Below the pieces are notes generated by a model. It was not told the DNA's origin. It made no database searches and saw nothing but the letters and a program-made list of their open reading frames with translations. A stretch of DNA of 33,140 nt, taken from assembly GCA_029981855.1 (NCBI GenBank), contig JARRCS010000022.1:1-33140 (forward strand), given 5' to 3'. The position numbers and the translations under genes were made by a program. This document shows positions 7,888-15,712 of this stretch, one piece after another. Source of the stretch: Halanaerobiales bacterium. GTDB taxonomy: Bacteria > Bacillota > Halanaerobiia > Halanaerobiales > DTU029. Every line of letters begins with the position of its first letter. Position 1 is the first letter of the stretch.

Positions 7888-8913
7888 ATGAAACCCTTTA
7901 AGCCAACAACCGTAATCTTTCGGGAAAATGCCCTGGAATATCCCCTGGGCAAAAAATTATATGAAAGTTTTAAGGAAGAAGAGAAGATTAAAATTCATAT
8001 AGTAGCCCCCAGAGGTCCCTTCCCTCTCGAAAATAACGTATCCTTTAGAAAAAAGTTTATCAGGGCCAAAAAGACCCTGATAGTTTCTGTCCGTTCTCTG
8101 GGGAAGTTTCAGTCCTGCAAACCCTCTGCCCATTATCAACTACCACTGGTAACCGGTTGTCCCGCCCACTGCCACTATTGCTATCTCTCCACCAATCTGG
8201 GAAAGAACCCCTATATCAAGATTTATGTCAATCTAGAAGAGATACTGGATAAAGCGGAAAAATATATAGAAAAAAGAAAACCGGAAGTCACCATCTTTGA
8301 GGGCTCAGCCACCTCCGATCCGCTGCCGGTGGAGAGATGGACCGGGTCACTGGCCAGATGTATCGAGTTTTTTGCTGGAGAAGAACTAGGCCATTTCCGC
8401 TTTGTGACAAAGTTTACCGATATAGAATCATTACTTAATCTTAAGCACAGAGGACGAACGGAGTTTAGATTTAGCCTCAATAGCAACTATGCCATAAATA
8501 AATTTGAACCGACTACCCCGCTATTAGAGGAAAGAATTAAAGCAGCCAGCAAAGTCTTTCAGGCCAGCTATCCACTGGGCTTTTTGATTGCCCCCATCTT
8601 TATCTATGACGGCTGGCAGGATGAATATAAAGACTTAATACGCAAGTTAAAAGAGTCTTTAGATAATAAAGGGAAAAGAATCTCCTTTGAACTGATTACC
8701 CACCGTTTCACCAGGCGAGCCAAGGAAATTATTGAGAAAATCTATCCCCGGACCGAGTTGCCCATGAATGAAGAGACCCGTCAGTTTAAATATGGCCAGT
8801 TCGGTTACGGGAAATATGTTTATCCAGAGGAGATCCGACAGGAGATTGAAGATTTTATGAGAAAAACCATCAATGAATACTTTCCCGAAGCAGAGATCAA
8901 GTATTTTGTTTAA
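7888..8913 (+). CDS. splB: Spore photoproduct lyase homologue (radical SAM)
   Basis: Spore photoproduct lyase repairs the UV product 5-thyminyl-5,6-dihydrothymine in germinating spores, using a 4Fe-4S cluster and SAM. The 341-residue protein aligns end to end with the Bacillus SplB I recall: N-terminal ALEYPLGKKLYE, the radical SAM cluster CPAHCHYCYL with Cys 91, 95 and 98 and both following Tyr, and RFVTKF, FRFSLN, YPLGFLIAPI and FELITHRFT in order. The striking difference is residue 141: Bacillus has Cys in FEASCTSD, the hydrogen donor to the repaired thymine, while this protein reads FEGSATSD with Ala. It may be a variant clade using another donor, or have a different job. AAGGAG 7 bases before the ATG supports the start. 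Single-gene unit. Confidence 0.9.
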   Translation: MKPFKPTTVIFRENALEYPLGKKLYESFKEEEKIKIHIVAPRGPFPLENNVSFRKKFIRAKKTLIVSVRSLGKFQSCKPSAHYQLPLVTGCPAHCHYCYLSTNLGKNPYIKIYVNLEEILDKAEKYIEKRKPEVTIFEGSATSDPLPVERWTGSLARCIEFFAGEELGHFRFVTKFTDIESLLNLKHRGRTEFRFSLNSNYAINKFEPTTPLLEERIKAASKVFQASYPLGFLIAPIFIYDGWQDEYKDLIRKLKESLDNKGKRISFELITHRFTRRAKEIIEKIYPRTELPMNEETRQFKYGQFGYGKYVYPEEIRQEIEDFMRKTINEYFPEAEIKYFV

Positions 8914-9042
8914 GGAAATAATATTGCGCCATTTTTCTTTCTGTACCTTTTGGTATATTTATTCCTGAGATTAAAGCAGGAGACAATATTTAAGTAAGAC
9001 TTATATAGTTTCATAAAAGAATAAGTTAAGCTAATGACTATA

Positions 9043-9073
9043 TTTATTAAAAGGTGGGCAATAGTGCCCACCT
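9043..9073 (-). terminator. Terminator of the metNIQ operon
   Basis: Perfect 9-bp stem AGGTGGGCA / TGCCCACCT (9052-9060, 9065-9073) with loop ATAG. On the minus strand it is followed by TTTTAATAAAT. It lies 46 bases beyond the metQ stop. Confidence 0.75.
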
Positions 9074-9119
9074 ATAAGGTTGGTTTTACAGGATATTCTT
9101 GCTTTCCGCTATAATAGCA

Positions 9120-9917
9120 TTAAAATACCGGCACGACCGCCCCTTTATACTTATCCAGGATAAACTCTTTAACGGGCTCACTGGTTAATACCTCAGCCAG
9201 ACGTTTTAGTAATGGATTATCCTCATCCTCTGACCTTACAACCAGGATATTGGCATAGGGTGATTCATTTCCTTCAATAATCAGGGCATCCTCAAGGGGA
9301 TTTAAGTCTGCCTCCAGAGCATAATTGGTGTTGATAAAGGCAGCGGTTACATCAGGTAAGACTCTTGGTAATTGAGCTGCCTCCAGTTCTTCAAACTTTA
9401 ACCCTTTAGGATTGTCTACAATATCAAGAGGGGTAGCCTCAAGACCGGCATCTTCGGCCAGCTTAATAATTCCCTTACTGGCTAATAGCAAGAGTGCTCT
9501 GCCCTCATTTGTAGGATCATTAGGTACGGCAATGGTAGCACCCTGAGGTAGTTCATTGATATGATCTATCTTCTTTGAATAGAGACCGAAGGGCTCAATA
9601 TGAACCTTAATCAGTGAAACAATATCCAGATTATGATCCTTTTTGAACTGCTCTAGATAGGGTACATGCTGGAAGTAGTTAGCATCAATACTGCCATCGG
9701 CCAGAGCCAAATTGGGAGTAACATAATCGGTAAACTCGACTATCTCCAGCTTAATACCTTCCTTAGCCAGGACCGGCTTAATAAACTCAAGGATCTCGGC
9801 ATGGGGAACCGGTGTAGCCCCGACCTTAAGCACCTTATCCTCTGCCAGTACGGAATTAACACCAACAGCCAAAACCAACAGACCTACTAATACTAAAGCT
9901 ATTAAGATTCTTTTCAT
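9120..9917 (-). CDS. metQ: Methionine ABC transporter substrate-binding protein MetQ (NlpA family)
   Basis: Binding component of the methionine importer MetNIQ. 265 residues: Sec signal peptide (about 1-25, ending NSVLA before EDK), then the NlpA/MetQ domain with VGATPVPHAEIL, DGSIDANYFQHVPYLEQF, VPNDPTNEGRALLLL and AAFINTNYAL. MetQ proteins are usually lipoproteins with a Cys at the mature N-terminus; this one has no Cys in the signal region, so it should be released by signal peptidase I as a soluble protein, which makes sense only if the cell has a periplasm. Last gene of the riboswitch-controlled operon, ending before a strong terminator. Confidence 0.93.
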   Translation of the reverse strand: MKRILIALVLVGLLVLAVGVNSVLAEDKVLKVGATPVPHAEILEFIKPVLAKEGIKLEIVEFTDYVTPNLALADGSIDANYFQHVPYLEQFKKDHNLDIVSLIKVHIEPFGLYSKKIDHINELPQGATIAVPNDPTNEGRALLLLASKGIIKLAEDAGLEATPLDIVDNPKGLKFEELEAAQLPRVLPDVTAAFINTNYALEADLNPLEDALIIEGNESPYANILVVRSEDEDNPLLKRLAEVLTSEPVKEFILDKYKGAVVPVF

Positions 9918-9982
9918 GGTAATCTCTCCTATCTTTATAATTTTTTTTACTTCTCCCTGCTCACTAATCTGGACTGCATCAA

Positions 9983-10654
9983 TTATCTATGATCGAACCT
10001 CTTTGCCAGTAGATTGCCCAGCCACTGTACCAGCTGAACCAGTATAACTAAAATGATAACTGTCTCAATCATAATACCAACCTTGAAACGCTGATAGCCA
10101 TACCTGATCGCTATATCCCCAAGACCACCCCCTCCAATAGCTCCGGCCATAGCCGAATAGCCAATTAGATTAATCGCCGTTAAGGTAATCCCCAGGATGA
10201 TTGCCGGTAATGATTCTGAAAATAAAACCTTAAAGACAATCTGCAGGGGAGTAGCCCCCATAGCCTGGGCAGCCTCGATTACCCCAGGACTGACCTCCTG
10301 CAGGGCATTATCAACAATTCTTCCTACAAAGGGTATTGCCGCCAGTGCCAGGGGTACAATAGCAGCAGTCGTTCCGATGGAGGTGCCGACAATAACCCTG
10401 GTCAAGGGAATGACCGCTACCATCAAGATTATGAAAGGTACTGAACGCCCGATATTTATTACTAAATCGAGCACCTTGTGGACCGGTGTATTTTCCATAA
10501 TATGACCCTTTCTAGTAATCGCCGTCAGAAAACCCAGGGGTAGACCGATAATTACGGCAATTAACAGGGAAAATCCGACCATATAAAGGGTTTCATTGAT
10601 CCCAGCGAGCATTAATTGATTATACCTGGACAGCCTGGTCAAGAGCTCCGTCAT
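9983..10654 (-). CDS. metI: Methionine ABC transporter permease MetI
   Basis: Inner-membrane channel subunit, 223 residues with five predicted membrane segments. The cytoplasmic coupling loop carries the EAA motif VIEAAQAMGATPLQIVFKV, which docks on MetN. The N-terminal LAGINETLYMV is typical of MetI. The start ATG 10654 has GGAGGTG 7 bases upstream, located inside the end of metN, so the two genes overlap by 35 bases and are probably translationally coupled. metQ follows after 65 bases. Confidence 0.93.
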   Translation of the reverse strand: MTELLTRLSRYNQLMLAGINETLYMVGFSLLIAVIIGLPLGFLTAITRKGHIMENTPVHKVLDLVINIGRSVPFIILMVAVIPLTRVIVGTSIGTTAAIVPLALAAIPFVGRIVDNALQEVSPGVIEAAQAMGATPLQIVFKVLFSESLPAIILGITLTAINLIGYSAMAGAIGGGGLGDIAIRYGYQRFKVGIMIETVIILVILVQLVQWLGNLLAKRFDHR

Positions 10655-11660
10655 CGCTTAACACCTCCACCGTTAATCCCTTTCCTTTTAAGTAGTTTAT
10701 TCCCTTTAAAACCTGATTATATTCCCCTTCAAGCTCAAGTATCAGGGTGCCGAAGGGAATTCCCTGGATATCATCGATCTTCCCGTAGAGAATATTGGCA
10801 TCCAGCTCAAAGGTCTTAACCAAAGAGGAGATCAGGGGCTGATGGGTAGATTTCCCCAGAAAGGAAACCCTGATCAATTCTCCACCATTATGATCCTTAA
10901 AGAGTTCTTCCGGGAAGTTAAAGTCAATGATTGACTTGATAAACCTCCTGGTCAGAGACTGCCGGGGATTGGCAAAAAGGTCTATTACCTTTCCCTCTTC
11001 AATAATCCTTCCCTTCTCCATCACGGCAACCCGGTCACAAACCTGTTTAATTACTTCCATCTCATGGGTTATAAGTAAGATTGTTAATTTCATCTCATCT
11101 CTGATTCTGGCCAGGAGCTCCAGAATGGACCCGGTACTTTCCGGATCAAGGGAGGAGGTTGCTTCATCAGATAATAGTAACTCTGGCTCATTGGCCAGGG
11201 CCCGGGCAATACCAACCCTCTGTTTCTGTCCCCCGCTCAACTGGGCCGGGTAATGATCAGCCCTATCGGCCAAACCCACCAGCTCAATTAATCTATCAAC
11301 TCTCTTCTCCCGTTCTGCTTTAGCTACCCCGGCTATCTCCAGAGGAAAGCTGACATTACCTCTAACGGTACGGGAATTCAGAAGATTAAAATGCTGAAAG
11401 ATCATTCCGATCTTCTGTCTCCTTTTTCTAAGTAAATCCGGTGCCAGAGAGGTTATATTCTCACCGTTGATTAATATCTCACCACTGCTCGGTTTCTCCA
11501 GGAGATTAACCGTCCGGATTAAGGTGCTCTTGCCGGCACCACTGGGGCCGATAATCCCAAAGATCTCCCCCTCATTTATCTTGAGATTAATATTGTTCAG
11601 GGCAGTAATCTCCTCCTGCCTGGTCTTATATTTTTTAACCAGGTTTTTAATCTCTATCAT
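10620..11660 (-). CDS. metN: Methionine ABC transporter ATP-binding protein MetN
   Basis: ATPase of the MetNIQ importer, 346 residues from ATG 11660. Walker A GPSGAGKST near 38-46, ABC signature LSGGQKQRVGIARAL, Walker B ELLLSDEATSSLDP, H-loop ITHEME. The C-terminal 90 residues form the NIL/ACT-like regulatory domain (RVSFLGKSTHQPLISSL onward), which in MetN binds methionine and shuts the transporter (trans-inhibition). The longest frame starts at 11678, but its first codons contain the ribosome binding site AGAAAGGTGAT, so the next ATG is chosen. First gene of the operon. Its leader is long, with the SAM riboswitch at the far end and repeat copy 2 in between. Confidence 0.95.
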   Translation of the reverse strand: MIEIKNLVKKYKTRQEEITALNNINLKINEGEIFGIIGPSGAGKSTLIRTVNLLEKPSSGEILINGENITSLAPDLLRKRRQKIGMIFQHFNLLNSRTVRGNVSFPLEIAGVAKAEREKRVDRLIELVGLADRADHYPAQLSGGQKQRVGIARALANEPELLLSDEATSSLDPESTGSILELLARIRDEMKLTILLITHEMEVIKQVCDRVAVMEKGRIIEEGKVIDLFANPRQSLTRRFIKSIIDFNFPEELFKDHNGGELIRVSFLGKSTHQPLISSLVKTFELDANILYGKIDDIQGIPFGTLILELEGEYNQVLKGINYLKGKGLTVEVLSDDGALDQAVQV

Positions 11661-11720
11661 TAAAATCACCTTTCTCATCAGACCTAACTGATATAATTTA
11701 CCTTTACTTCGTTCGATAAC

Positions 11721-11898
11721 AACTGCAAATAGAATGTTGGAGAGATGTTTTGCGATGCGCTCGATGCGCTAGTGTCTAACTATCATTGCGTAATTTAAAA
11801 GAAGGTTTAGCCCGGCGGCCTCGATAGCCTAGTGCAAAAACCATCTTTGCGTAGATAAAAAGAAGGTTTTTGCAAGCGAAAACATCTATATTGTAGTT
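11721..11898. repeat. Dispersed palindromic repeat, copy 2, inside the met leader
   Basis: Left end AACTGCAAATAGAATGTT (11721-11738) followed by GGAGAGATGTTT; right end AACATCTATATTGTAGTT (11881-11898), inverted relative to the left. The inside is built of two about 60-base tandem units (11760-11819, 11820-11880), both starting CTCGAT and containing CTAGTG and AAAAGAAGGTTT. The second unit forms a GCAAAAACC/GGTTTTTGC stem (11834-11842, 11865-11873). It separates the riboswitch from metN. Confidence 0.6.
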
Positions 11899-11933
11899 TG
11901 CAAATTCTTACAGAATCATGATTTAATTAAAAT

Positions 11934-11957
11934 TAAAACAGCCACTCAAAAGTGGCT
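11934..11957 (-). terminator. Second intrinsic terminator in the met leader
   Basis: Minus strand: AGCCACT, loop TTTG, AGTGGCT, then GTTTTAATTTTAATT. It lies directly downstream of the riboswitch terminator, so a transcript escaping the first meets another U-rich hairpin before metN. Confidence 0.65.
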
Positions 11958-11963
11958 GGCATG

Positions 11964-11984
11964 AAAAAAACCCTCATGAGAGGG
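11964..11984 (-). terminator. Riboswitch-controlled terminator
   Basis: Minus strand: CCCTC, loop TCAT, GAGGG, then seven T's (11964-11970). The 5' arm is also part of CCTCTCAT (11976-11983), which can pair instead with ATGAGAGG (11994-12001) to form the antiterminator. Since ATGA of that segment is also the 3' side of aptamer helix P1, SAM binding should free the terminator. Confidence 0.75.
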
Positions 11985-12104
11985 GATAATATTCCTCTCA
12001 TCTTTCACCTCCGTTATTCGGAGATGCAGGATTTAGCACCTTATCATCTTTAATGATAGGTTGCCGGGCTTCTTCGGGCCAGTCCCTCCACCACTCTTGA
12101 TGAT
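11985..12104 (-). ncRNA. SAM-I (S-box) riboswitch
   Basis: Minus-strand sequence matches the S-box core: ATCAAGAGTGGTGGAGGGA, GGCCCGAAGAAGCCCGGCAA, an AT-rich P3 hairpin (CCTATCATTAAAGATGATAAGG region), GGTGCTAAATCCTGCA, a P4 hairpin CTCCGAATAACGGAG, and the closing GATGAGAGG. P1 is TCATC with GATGA. The aptamer senses S-adenosylmethionine and turns off transcription when SAM is plentiful, here of metNIQ, a usual S-box target. Confidence 0.95.
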
Positions 12105-12139
12105 TAATTATTATTTTGTGGTTATATTTATTGTATATT

Positions 12140-12168
12140 ATATTAACATCTAAAATATAGCTTGTCAA
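12140..12168 (-). promoter_or_regulatory. Promoter of the SAM riboswitch / metNIQ operon
   Basis: On the minus strand a perfect -35 TTGACA (12163-12168), 17-base spacer and -10 TAATAT (12140-12145). Transcription would start near 12133, about 30 bases before the S-box. The rest of 12169-12319 shows no gene. Confidence 0.65.
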
Positions 12169-12319
12169 GGAAAAAAATTGGCCTCCGGCACATTACATTA
12201 AATGGCAAATTTTTTATTGTTATCTTTATAAAAATAGGTTGACAATTTTGCAGTAATATAATTCAATAGTTTTTAATAGCATATTATAGATATATCAAGC
12301 TCTATAGTAAAGATTATAT

Positions 12320-13189
12320 CTAAGCCAGATTGTCCCTTCTATCGTTCAGGAAAAAGATTGCTAATGTTCCAGGCCCTGCATGAGCACCAATAACTGCCCC
12401 GATAGTATTAATGACAAAGCTATCGGGGCCAAATCTCTTTCTAATCATTTCCTTTAAAGACTCCGCCCCTTCAATATCATCACCATGACTGATCCCGATA
12501 GTCTGATCAGCCAGATCTACCCCCCTCTCTTCCATCAGTTCCAGCATCCTCTCAAAAACCCTCTTTCTGCCTCTTTTTTTATCAATTGGTACCAGCCTGC
12601 CATCTTCTACATTCAAGACAGGCTTAATATTCAACAGACCACCCACAAAGGCAGTGGTACGGCTTACCCTGCCACCCCGATACAGATATTCCAGATTATC
12701 AACAGTAAAGATATGTTCCATGTGCCCGGCATTAAATTTAACCTGTTTTAAGATCTCCTCTTTATCCTTCCCTTCCCTGGCCATCACGGCCGCCTTATAT
12801 ACAACCAGCCCCTCTCCCAGAGAAGCACACCTGGTATCAATAATATCCAGATCAAAGTCGGGGTATTCTTCCCTGACCTGTTCCCTGGCAATTACAGCCG
12901 ACTGATAGGTACCGGAAAGTTCGGAGGAGAAGGCAATATAAAGGCAGCCTGTCTTATTCTCAGCATACTTTTTGAACCTTGCCAGAAAATCACCTACAGG
13001 AACTTGGGAGGTCTTATAGACCTTACCCTCCCTCATATTATTAAATAGCTCCCGGGGGGTTATGGTTTCACCATCTTTATAAACTTCTTTATCTGCAGAA
13101 ACCAGTAAAGGAAGTACATCTATATCGTATTCCTTAATAATATCTTCTGGTAGATCCGCAGCACTATCGGTAATTATTTTTATACTCAT
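12320..13189 (-). CDS. DegV family protein (fatty-acid-binding, FakB-like)
   Basis: DegV/FakB proteins bind a fatty acid and, in several Firmicutes, present it to the kinase FakA for incorporation into phospholipid. 289 residues with the family landmarks: IKIITDSAADLP at the N-terminus, TSQVPVGDF near 60-68, the ligand-loop SSELSGTYQSA near 88-98, and LYRGGRVSRTTAFVGGLLNIKPVL in the second domain. ATG 13189 has AGGAG about 10 bases upstream. No fakA (DhaK-type kinase) is nearby, so the lipid role rests on family knowledge. A single-gene unit between repeat copy 3 and the met promoter. Confidence 0.88.
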   Translation of the reverse strand: MSIKIITDSAADLPEDIIKEYDIDVLPLLVSADKEVYKDGETITPRELFNNMREGKVYKTSQVPVGDFLARFKKYAENKTGCLYIAFSSELSGTYQSAVIAREQVREEYPDFDLDIIDTRCASLGEGLVVYKAAVMAREGKDKEEILKQVKFNAGHMEHIFTVDNLEYLYRGGRVSRTTAFVGGLLNIKPVLNVEDGRLVPIDKKRGRKRVFERMLELMEERGVDLADQTIGISHGDDIEGAESLKEMIRKRFGPDSFVINTIGAVIGAHAGPGTLAIFFLNDRRDNLA

Positions 13190-13218
13190 ATTTTTTCAAC
13201 TCCTAAATTAAATTAATA

Positions 13219-13361
13219 ATCACTATCGTTTCCGAAACCTCATAGTGTAAAAATATAAAGAAGGTTTTGGTGAGCCGGAATTTATATTATTAATAACATA
13301 AATTCCTAGGCATCAAAGAAAACTACAAATATCAAAGAAAACTACAAATAGATGTTGGAGA
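13219..13361. repeat. Repeat cluster, copy 3 (partial), with 19-bp tandem duplication
   Basis: Several elements shared with copies 2 and 4. CACTATCGTTTCCGAAACC (13221-13239) resembles 32900-32920 and pairs in part with ATAGTG and GGTTTTGG. AAAGAAGGTTTTGG also occurs in copy 2. AACTACAAATAGATGTTGGA (13340-13359) is a left end. An exact tandem pair of ATCAAAGAAAACTACAAAT occupies 13312-13330 and 13331-13349. GGAATTTAT/ATAAATTCC forms another hairpin (13277-13306). No matching right end is seen. The whole 13190-13442 gap has no gene. Confidence 0.5.
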
Positions 13362-13429
13362 GTTGGATATACCTTTTAAGTATCTGTACTTTATATAATA
13401 TGCCTCAAATAAAATGGAAATATTCTACA

Positions 13430-13457
13430 AAAATGCAGGGTATCAATCCAGATACCC
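13430..13457 (-). terminator. Terminator of the sat-cysC operon, overlapping the last codons
   Basis: Minus strand: GGGTATC, loop TGGATT, GATACCC, then TGCATTTTTG. The stem covers the final codons and stop of the ribbon-helix-helix gene. Confidence 0.7.
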
Positions 13458-13682
13458 CAAGCTCTTTAATCTCTTCCTGATTAAATAAATCTCCTGCCGG
13501 GTCAACTGCTGGTCATTGAAGACCTCGTTCTGCTCTTTATCACCCAGTTCAGTTGTCGATATCAGGTCGCGCATTACATAAACAATAAATTCGGTTACAC
13601 TATTAAACCCGGTATCCTCAATAACTTCCTTGAGCTTTTCATAGAGATTACGGGGAATTTTGATGGTTGCCTTATCGCTCAT
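13443..13682 (-). CDS. Ribbon-helix-helix (CopG-like) protein downstream of cysC
   Basis: 79 residues from ATG 13682. The first 50 form a ribbon-helix-helix DNA-binding fold: strand ATIKIP, then NLYEKLKEVIEDTGFNSVTEFIVYVMRDLI, which matches RHH_1/CopG repressors. The last 20 residues (LTRQEIYLIRKRLKSLGYL plus D) are an added helix that resembles the C-terminus of the neighbouring CysC. GGGAGGA lies 8 bases before the ATG; the longer frame from TTG 13703 runs through that site. It begins 17 bases after cysC and probably shares its transcript. It may be a repressor of the sulfate-activation operon; alternatively the tail targets it to a partner shared with CysC. No binding site could be assigned. 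Confidence 0.8.
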   Translation of the reverse strand: MSDKATIKIPRNLYEKLKEVIEDTGFNSVTEFIVYVMRDLISTTELGDKEQNEVFNDQQLTRQEIYLIRKRLKSLGYLD

Positions 13683-13699
13683 AGCAAATTCCTCCCTTA

Positions 13700-14311
13700 T
13701 CAAAGATAACCGAGACCGTTTAGCCTTTCGGTAATTAGCTCTTCTTCCTCGGTGGTATAATCCTTAGTTTCAGGTATATATCCGTGTTCTTCCAGATAGG
13801 TTATAACCTTGGCCGCACTCTCGGCAACTGTTTCCTGATCGGTCCTCAACTCCAGATCACAATTAACAGGTTCTTCATAGGGAGCAGAGATCCCTGTAAA
13901 ATTTTCAATCTTTCCTTCCCGGGCCTTCTTATACAATCCCTTTACATCTCTCTCTTCACAGACCTTAAGAGGGGCATTAACAAAGACCTCGATAAACCCT
14001 CCCACTTCTTCAATCTCTTTACGGGCCTTATCTCTGGCCTCCTGGTAAGGGGAGATAAAGGAACAGAGGGTTATGATATCATTTTTGGTTAAGAGTTTGG
14101 CTACAAAGGCATTTCTCTCAATATTTTTGTCCCTGTCTTCCTTACTAAAACCCAGGTCTTTGGTCAGGCTCTTCCTGACAATATCCCCATCCAGTCTCTG
14201 CACATATAGATTTCGTTCCTTGAGGATTCTCTCAACCTCTTTGGCAACTGTTGTTTTACCGGCACCACTTAAGCCGGTAAACCAGACGGTAACTCCTTTT
14301 TGGGCACGCAT
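13700..14311 (-). CDS. cysC: Adenylylsulfate (APS) kinase
   Basis: Phosphorylates APS to PAPS, the universal sulfate donor. 203 residues: P-loop GLSGAGKT at 13-20, DGDIVRKSLTKDLGFS near 41-56 and the following RDKNIERNAFVA (APS-binding), SPYQEARDKARKEI, FVNAPLKVCEERDVKGLY, FTGISAPYEEP. All catalytic features of an active kinase are present. The last 20 residues, after about 180 of normal CysC, form an acidic tail ending ERLNGLGYL that is shared with the next protein. AAAGGGTGAT lies 7 bases before ATG 14311. It is 37 bases downstream of sat, so Sat feeds it directly. No cysH or cysND in the window. Confidence 0.94.
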   Translation of the reverse strand: MRAQKGVTVWFTGLSGAGKTTVAKEVERILKERNLYVQRLDGDIVRKSLTKDLGFSKEDRDKNIERNAFVAKLLTKNDIITLCSFISPYQEARDKARKEIEEVGGFIEVFVNAPLKVCEERDVKGLYKKAREGKIENFTGISAPYEEPVNCDLELRTDQETVAESAAKVITYLEEHGYIPETKDYTTEEEELITERLNGLGYL

Positions 14312-14348
14312 ATCCTATCACCCTTTCATTAAAAATACTCTAACTCTA

Positions 14349-15524
14349 TTACTGCTTGGTAGCAGTCGTACTGCTAGCCGCTGCCATACCGCGGATTAGA
14401 ACATCGGCAACCTCAGGGCGGGTCATTTCCTTCGGTGGGCGTTTCCCTTCCCTAAGCATAGCCCTGACCCTGGTTCCGCTTAAACCGATATGGAACTTCT
14501 TATCATGGGGACAGGTCTTTGAAGTGGCCATGGATTCGCATTTAGTACAGTAAAATGAATACTCGAATCTCAAGGGGGTAATCCCGATCTCTTCATCCTT
14601 GAACTGATCAAAGATCTCCTGAGCCTCATAAGTACCGTAATAATCTCCCACACCTGCATGGTCACGCCCGACTATAAAATGGGTACAGCCGTAGTTTTTG
14701 CGGCAGAGAGCATGGAAAATAGCCTCCCTGGGGCCGGCATACCTCATTGCTGCCGGAAATACGGCCAGATAGACCCTGGAGGGTGGATAGATCTTATCCA
14801 TAACTACCTCATAACTCTCGATTCTGTACTCGACCGGAATATCAGTACTCTTTGTCTCCCCAACAAGCGGAGATAAGAAAAGCCCATCGGTAATCTCTAA
14901 AGCACACTTCTGTAAATACTCATGGGCCCTGTGGATTGGATTTCGAGTTTGAAATCCAACAACTCTCTTCCATCCCCTGGCAGCAAAGTCCTTCCTGACC
15001 TGAGCAGGATCCACTCTATACTGGTTAAATAGCTTGTGTTCTATCCGGTTAAGCATTGAGATCGTACCGCCTAGCAGGACCTCACCACGCCTGTAGAGAT
15101 TAGCCACCCCGGGATGGGTCTCATCCCTGGTTTTATAGACCAGTTCTGCCTCCCTTTTTTTATCTGGCTGGAATTTATCCTCAAGATGAAGAATAGCATA
15201 AATTCTGCCTGACTTACCGGTCAGGGCTACATCAGTACCAATAACGAGCTGTTCGGCTTCCTGGCGGCTGACACCCAGTACTACAGGAATAGTCCAGACG
15301 GTCCCATCGGCTAACCTCATCTCTTCAAGAACACTATTATAATCCTCTTCATTCATAAAACCAGTTAAAGGACTATATAGACCGGTGGCGATATTCTCTG
15401 CCTCAGTTAGATCCCGTTTGCTTAAGACCAATTTGGGCATTTTTACTGCTTTAACCAGCAGTTCATCCCTTTTAGAATCTAAAACTATTCTATTGATTAG
15501 TTTACCGCCATGTGGCTCAATCAT
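14349..15524 (-). CDS. sat: Sulfate adenylyltransferase (ATP sulfurylase)
   Basis: Makes APS and pyrophosphate from ATP and sulfate. 391 residues of the monomeric-gene, Sat/Met3-like type, not CysDN. Start [11 protein letters not shown]; substrate motif [11 protein letters not shown] near 192-202; second nucleotide motif [12 protein letters not shown] near 286-297; a zinc site of Cys 326, 329 and 338 plus a nearby His, as in Thermus and dissimilatory-type enzymes; then [14 protein letters not shown]. The start is ATG 15524 with AGGGGGT 8 bases upstream; the preceding TTG extends it by one codon only. First gene of sat-cysC-ribbon-helix-helix. In a sulfate reducer it would go with aprAB and qmo, which are absent here, so a PAPS-making role is favoured. 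Confidence 0.95.
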   Translation of the reverse strand: MIEPHGGKLINRIVLDSKRDELLVKAVKMPKLVLSKRDLTEAENIATGLYSPLTGFMNEEDYNSVLEEMRLADGTVWTIPVVLGVSRQEAEQLVIGTDVALTGKSGRIYAILHLEDKFQPDKKREAELVYKTRDETHPGVANLYRRGEVLLGGTISMLNRIEHKLFNQYRVDPAQVRKDFAARGWKRVVGFQTRNPIHRAHEYLQKCALEITDGLFLSPLVGETKSTDIPVEYRIESYEVVMDKIYPPSRVYLAVFPAAMRYAGPREAIFHALCRKNYGCTHFIVGRDHAGVGDYYGTYEAQEIFDQFKDEEIGITPLRFEYSFYCTKCESMATSKTCPHDKKFHIGLSGTRVRAMLREGKRPPKEMTRPEVADVLIRGMAAASSTTATKQ

Positions 15525-15686
15525 CAATAAATACCCCCTATGTAATTTATCCTATTAATAAAGATACTATAAACACTCTTAAAATCCTCTTTTTTTAGGA
15601 GATTGACTCCTATAACACTCCAGAGATAACCTCCTTTATATAATATGGAGAACCCGGTAGATTTGTGATTTATCTTTTTAGGCATT

Positions 15687-15712
15687 AAAAAAAAGCCCTT
15701 TAAAGGGGCTTT
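15687..15712 (-). terminator. Terminator after the ElyC/YjbQ unit
   Basis: Minus strand AAAGCCC ... GGGCTTT around CTTTAA, followed by eight T's (15687-15694). It overlaps the end of the PHP remnant, so it is probably the original terminator of that lost gene. Confidence 0.8.

Noticed and set aside
11721-11898. CRISPR array suggested by repeated units in the met leader
   Set aside because: The roughly 60-base units are imperfect, adjacent rather than separated by unique spacers, and there are no cas genes.
12239-12262. Plus-strand TTGACA and TATAAT near 12239-12262
   Set aside because: The boxes are only 12 bases apart and no plus-strand gene follows.
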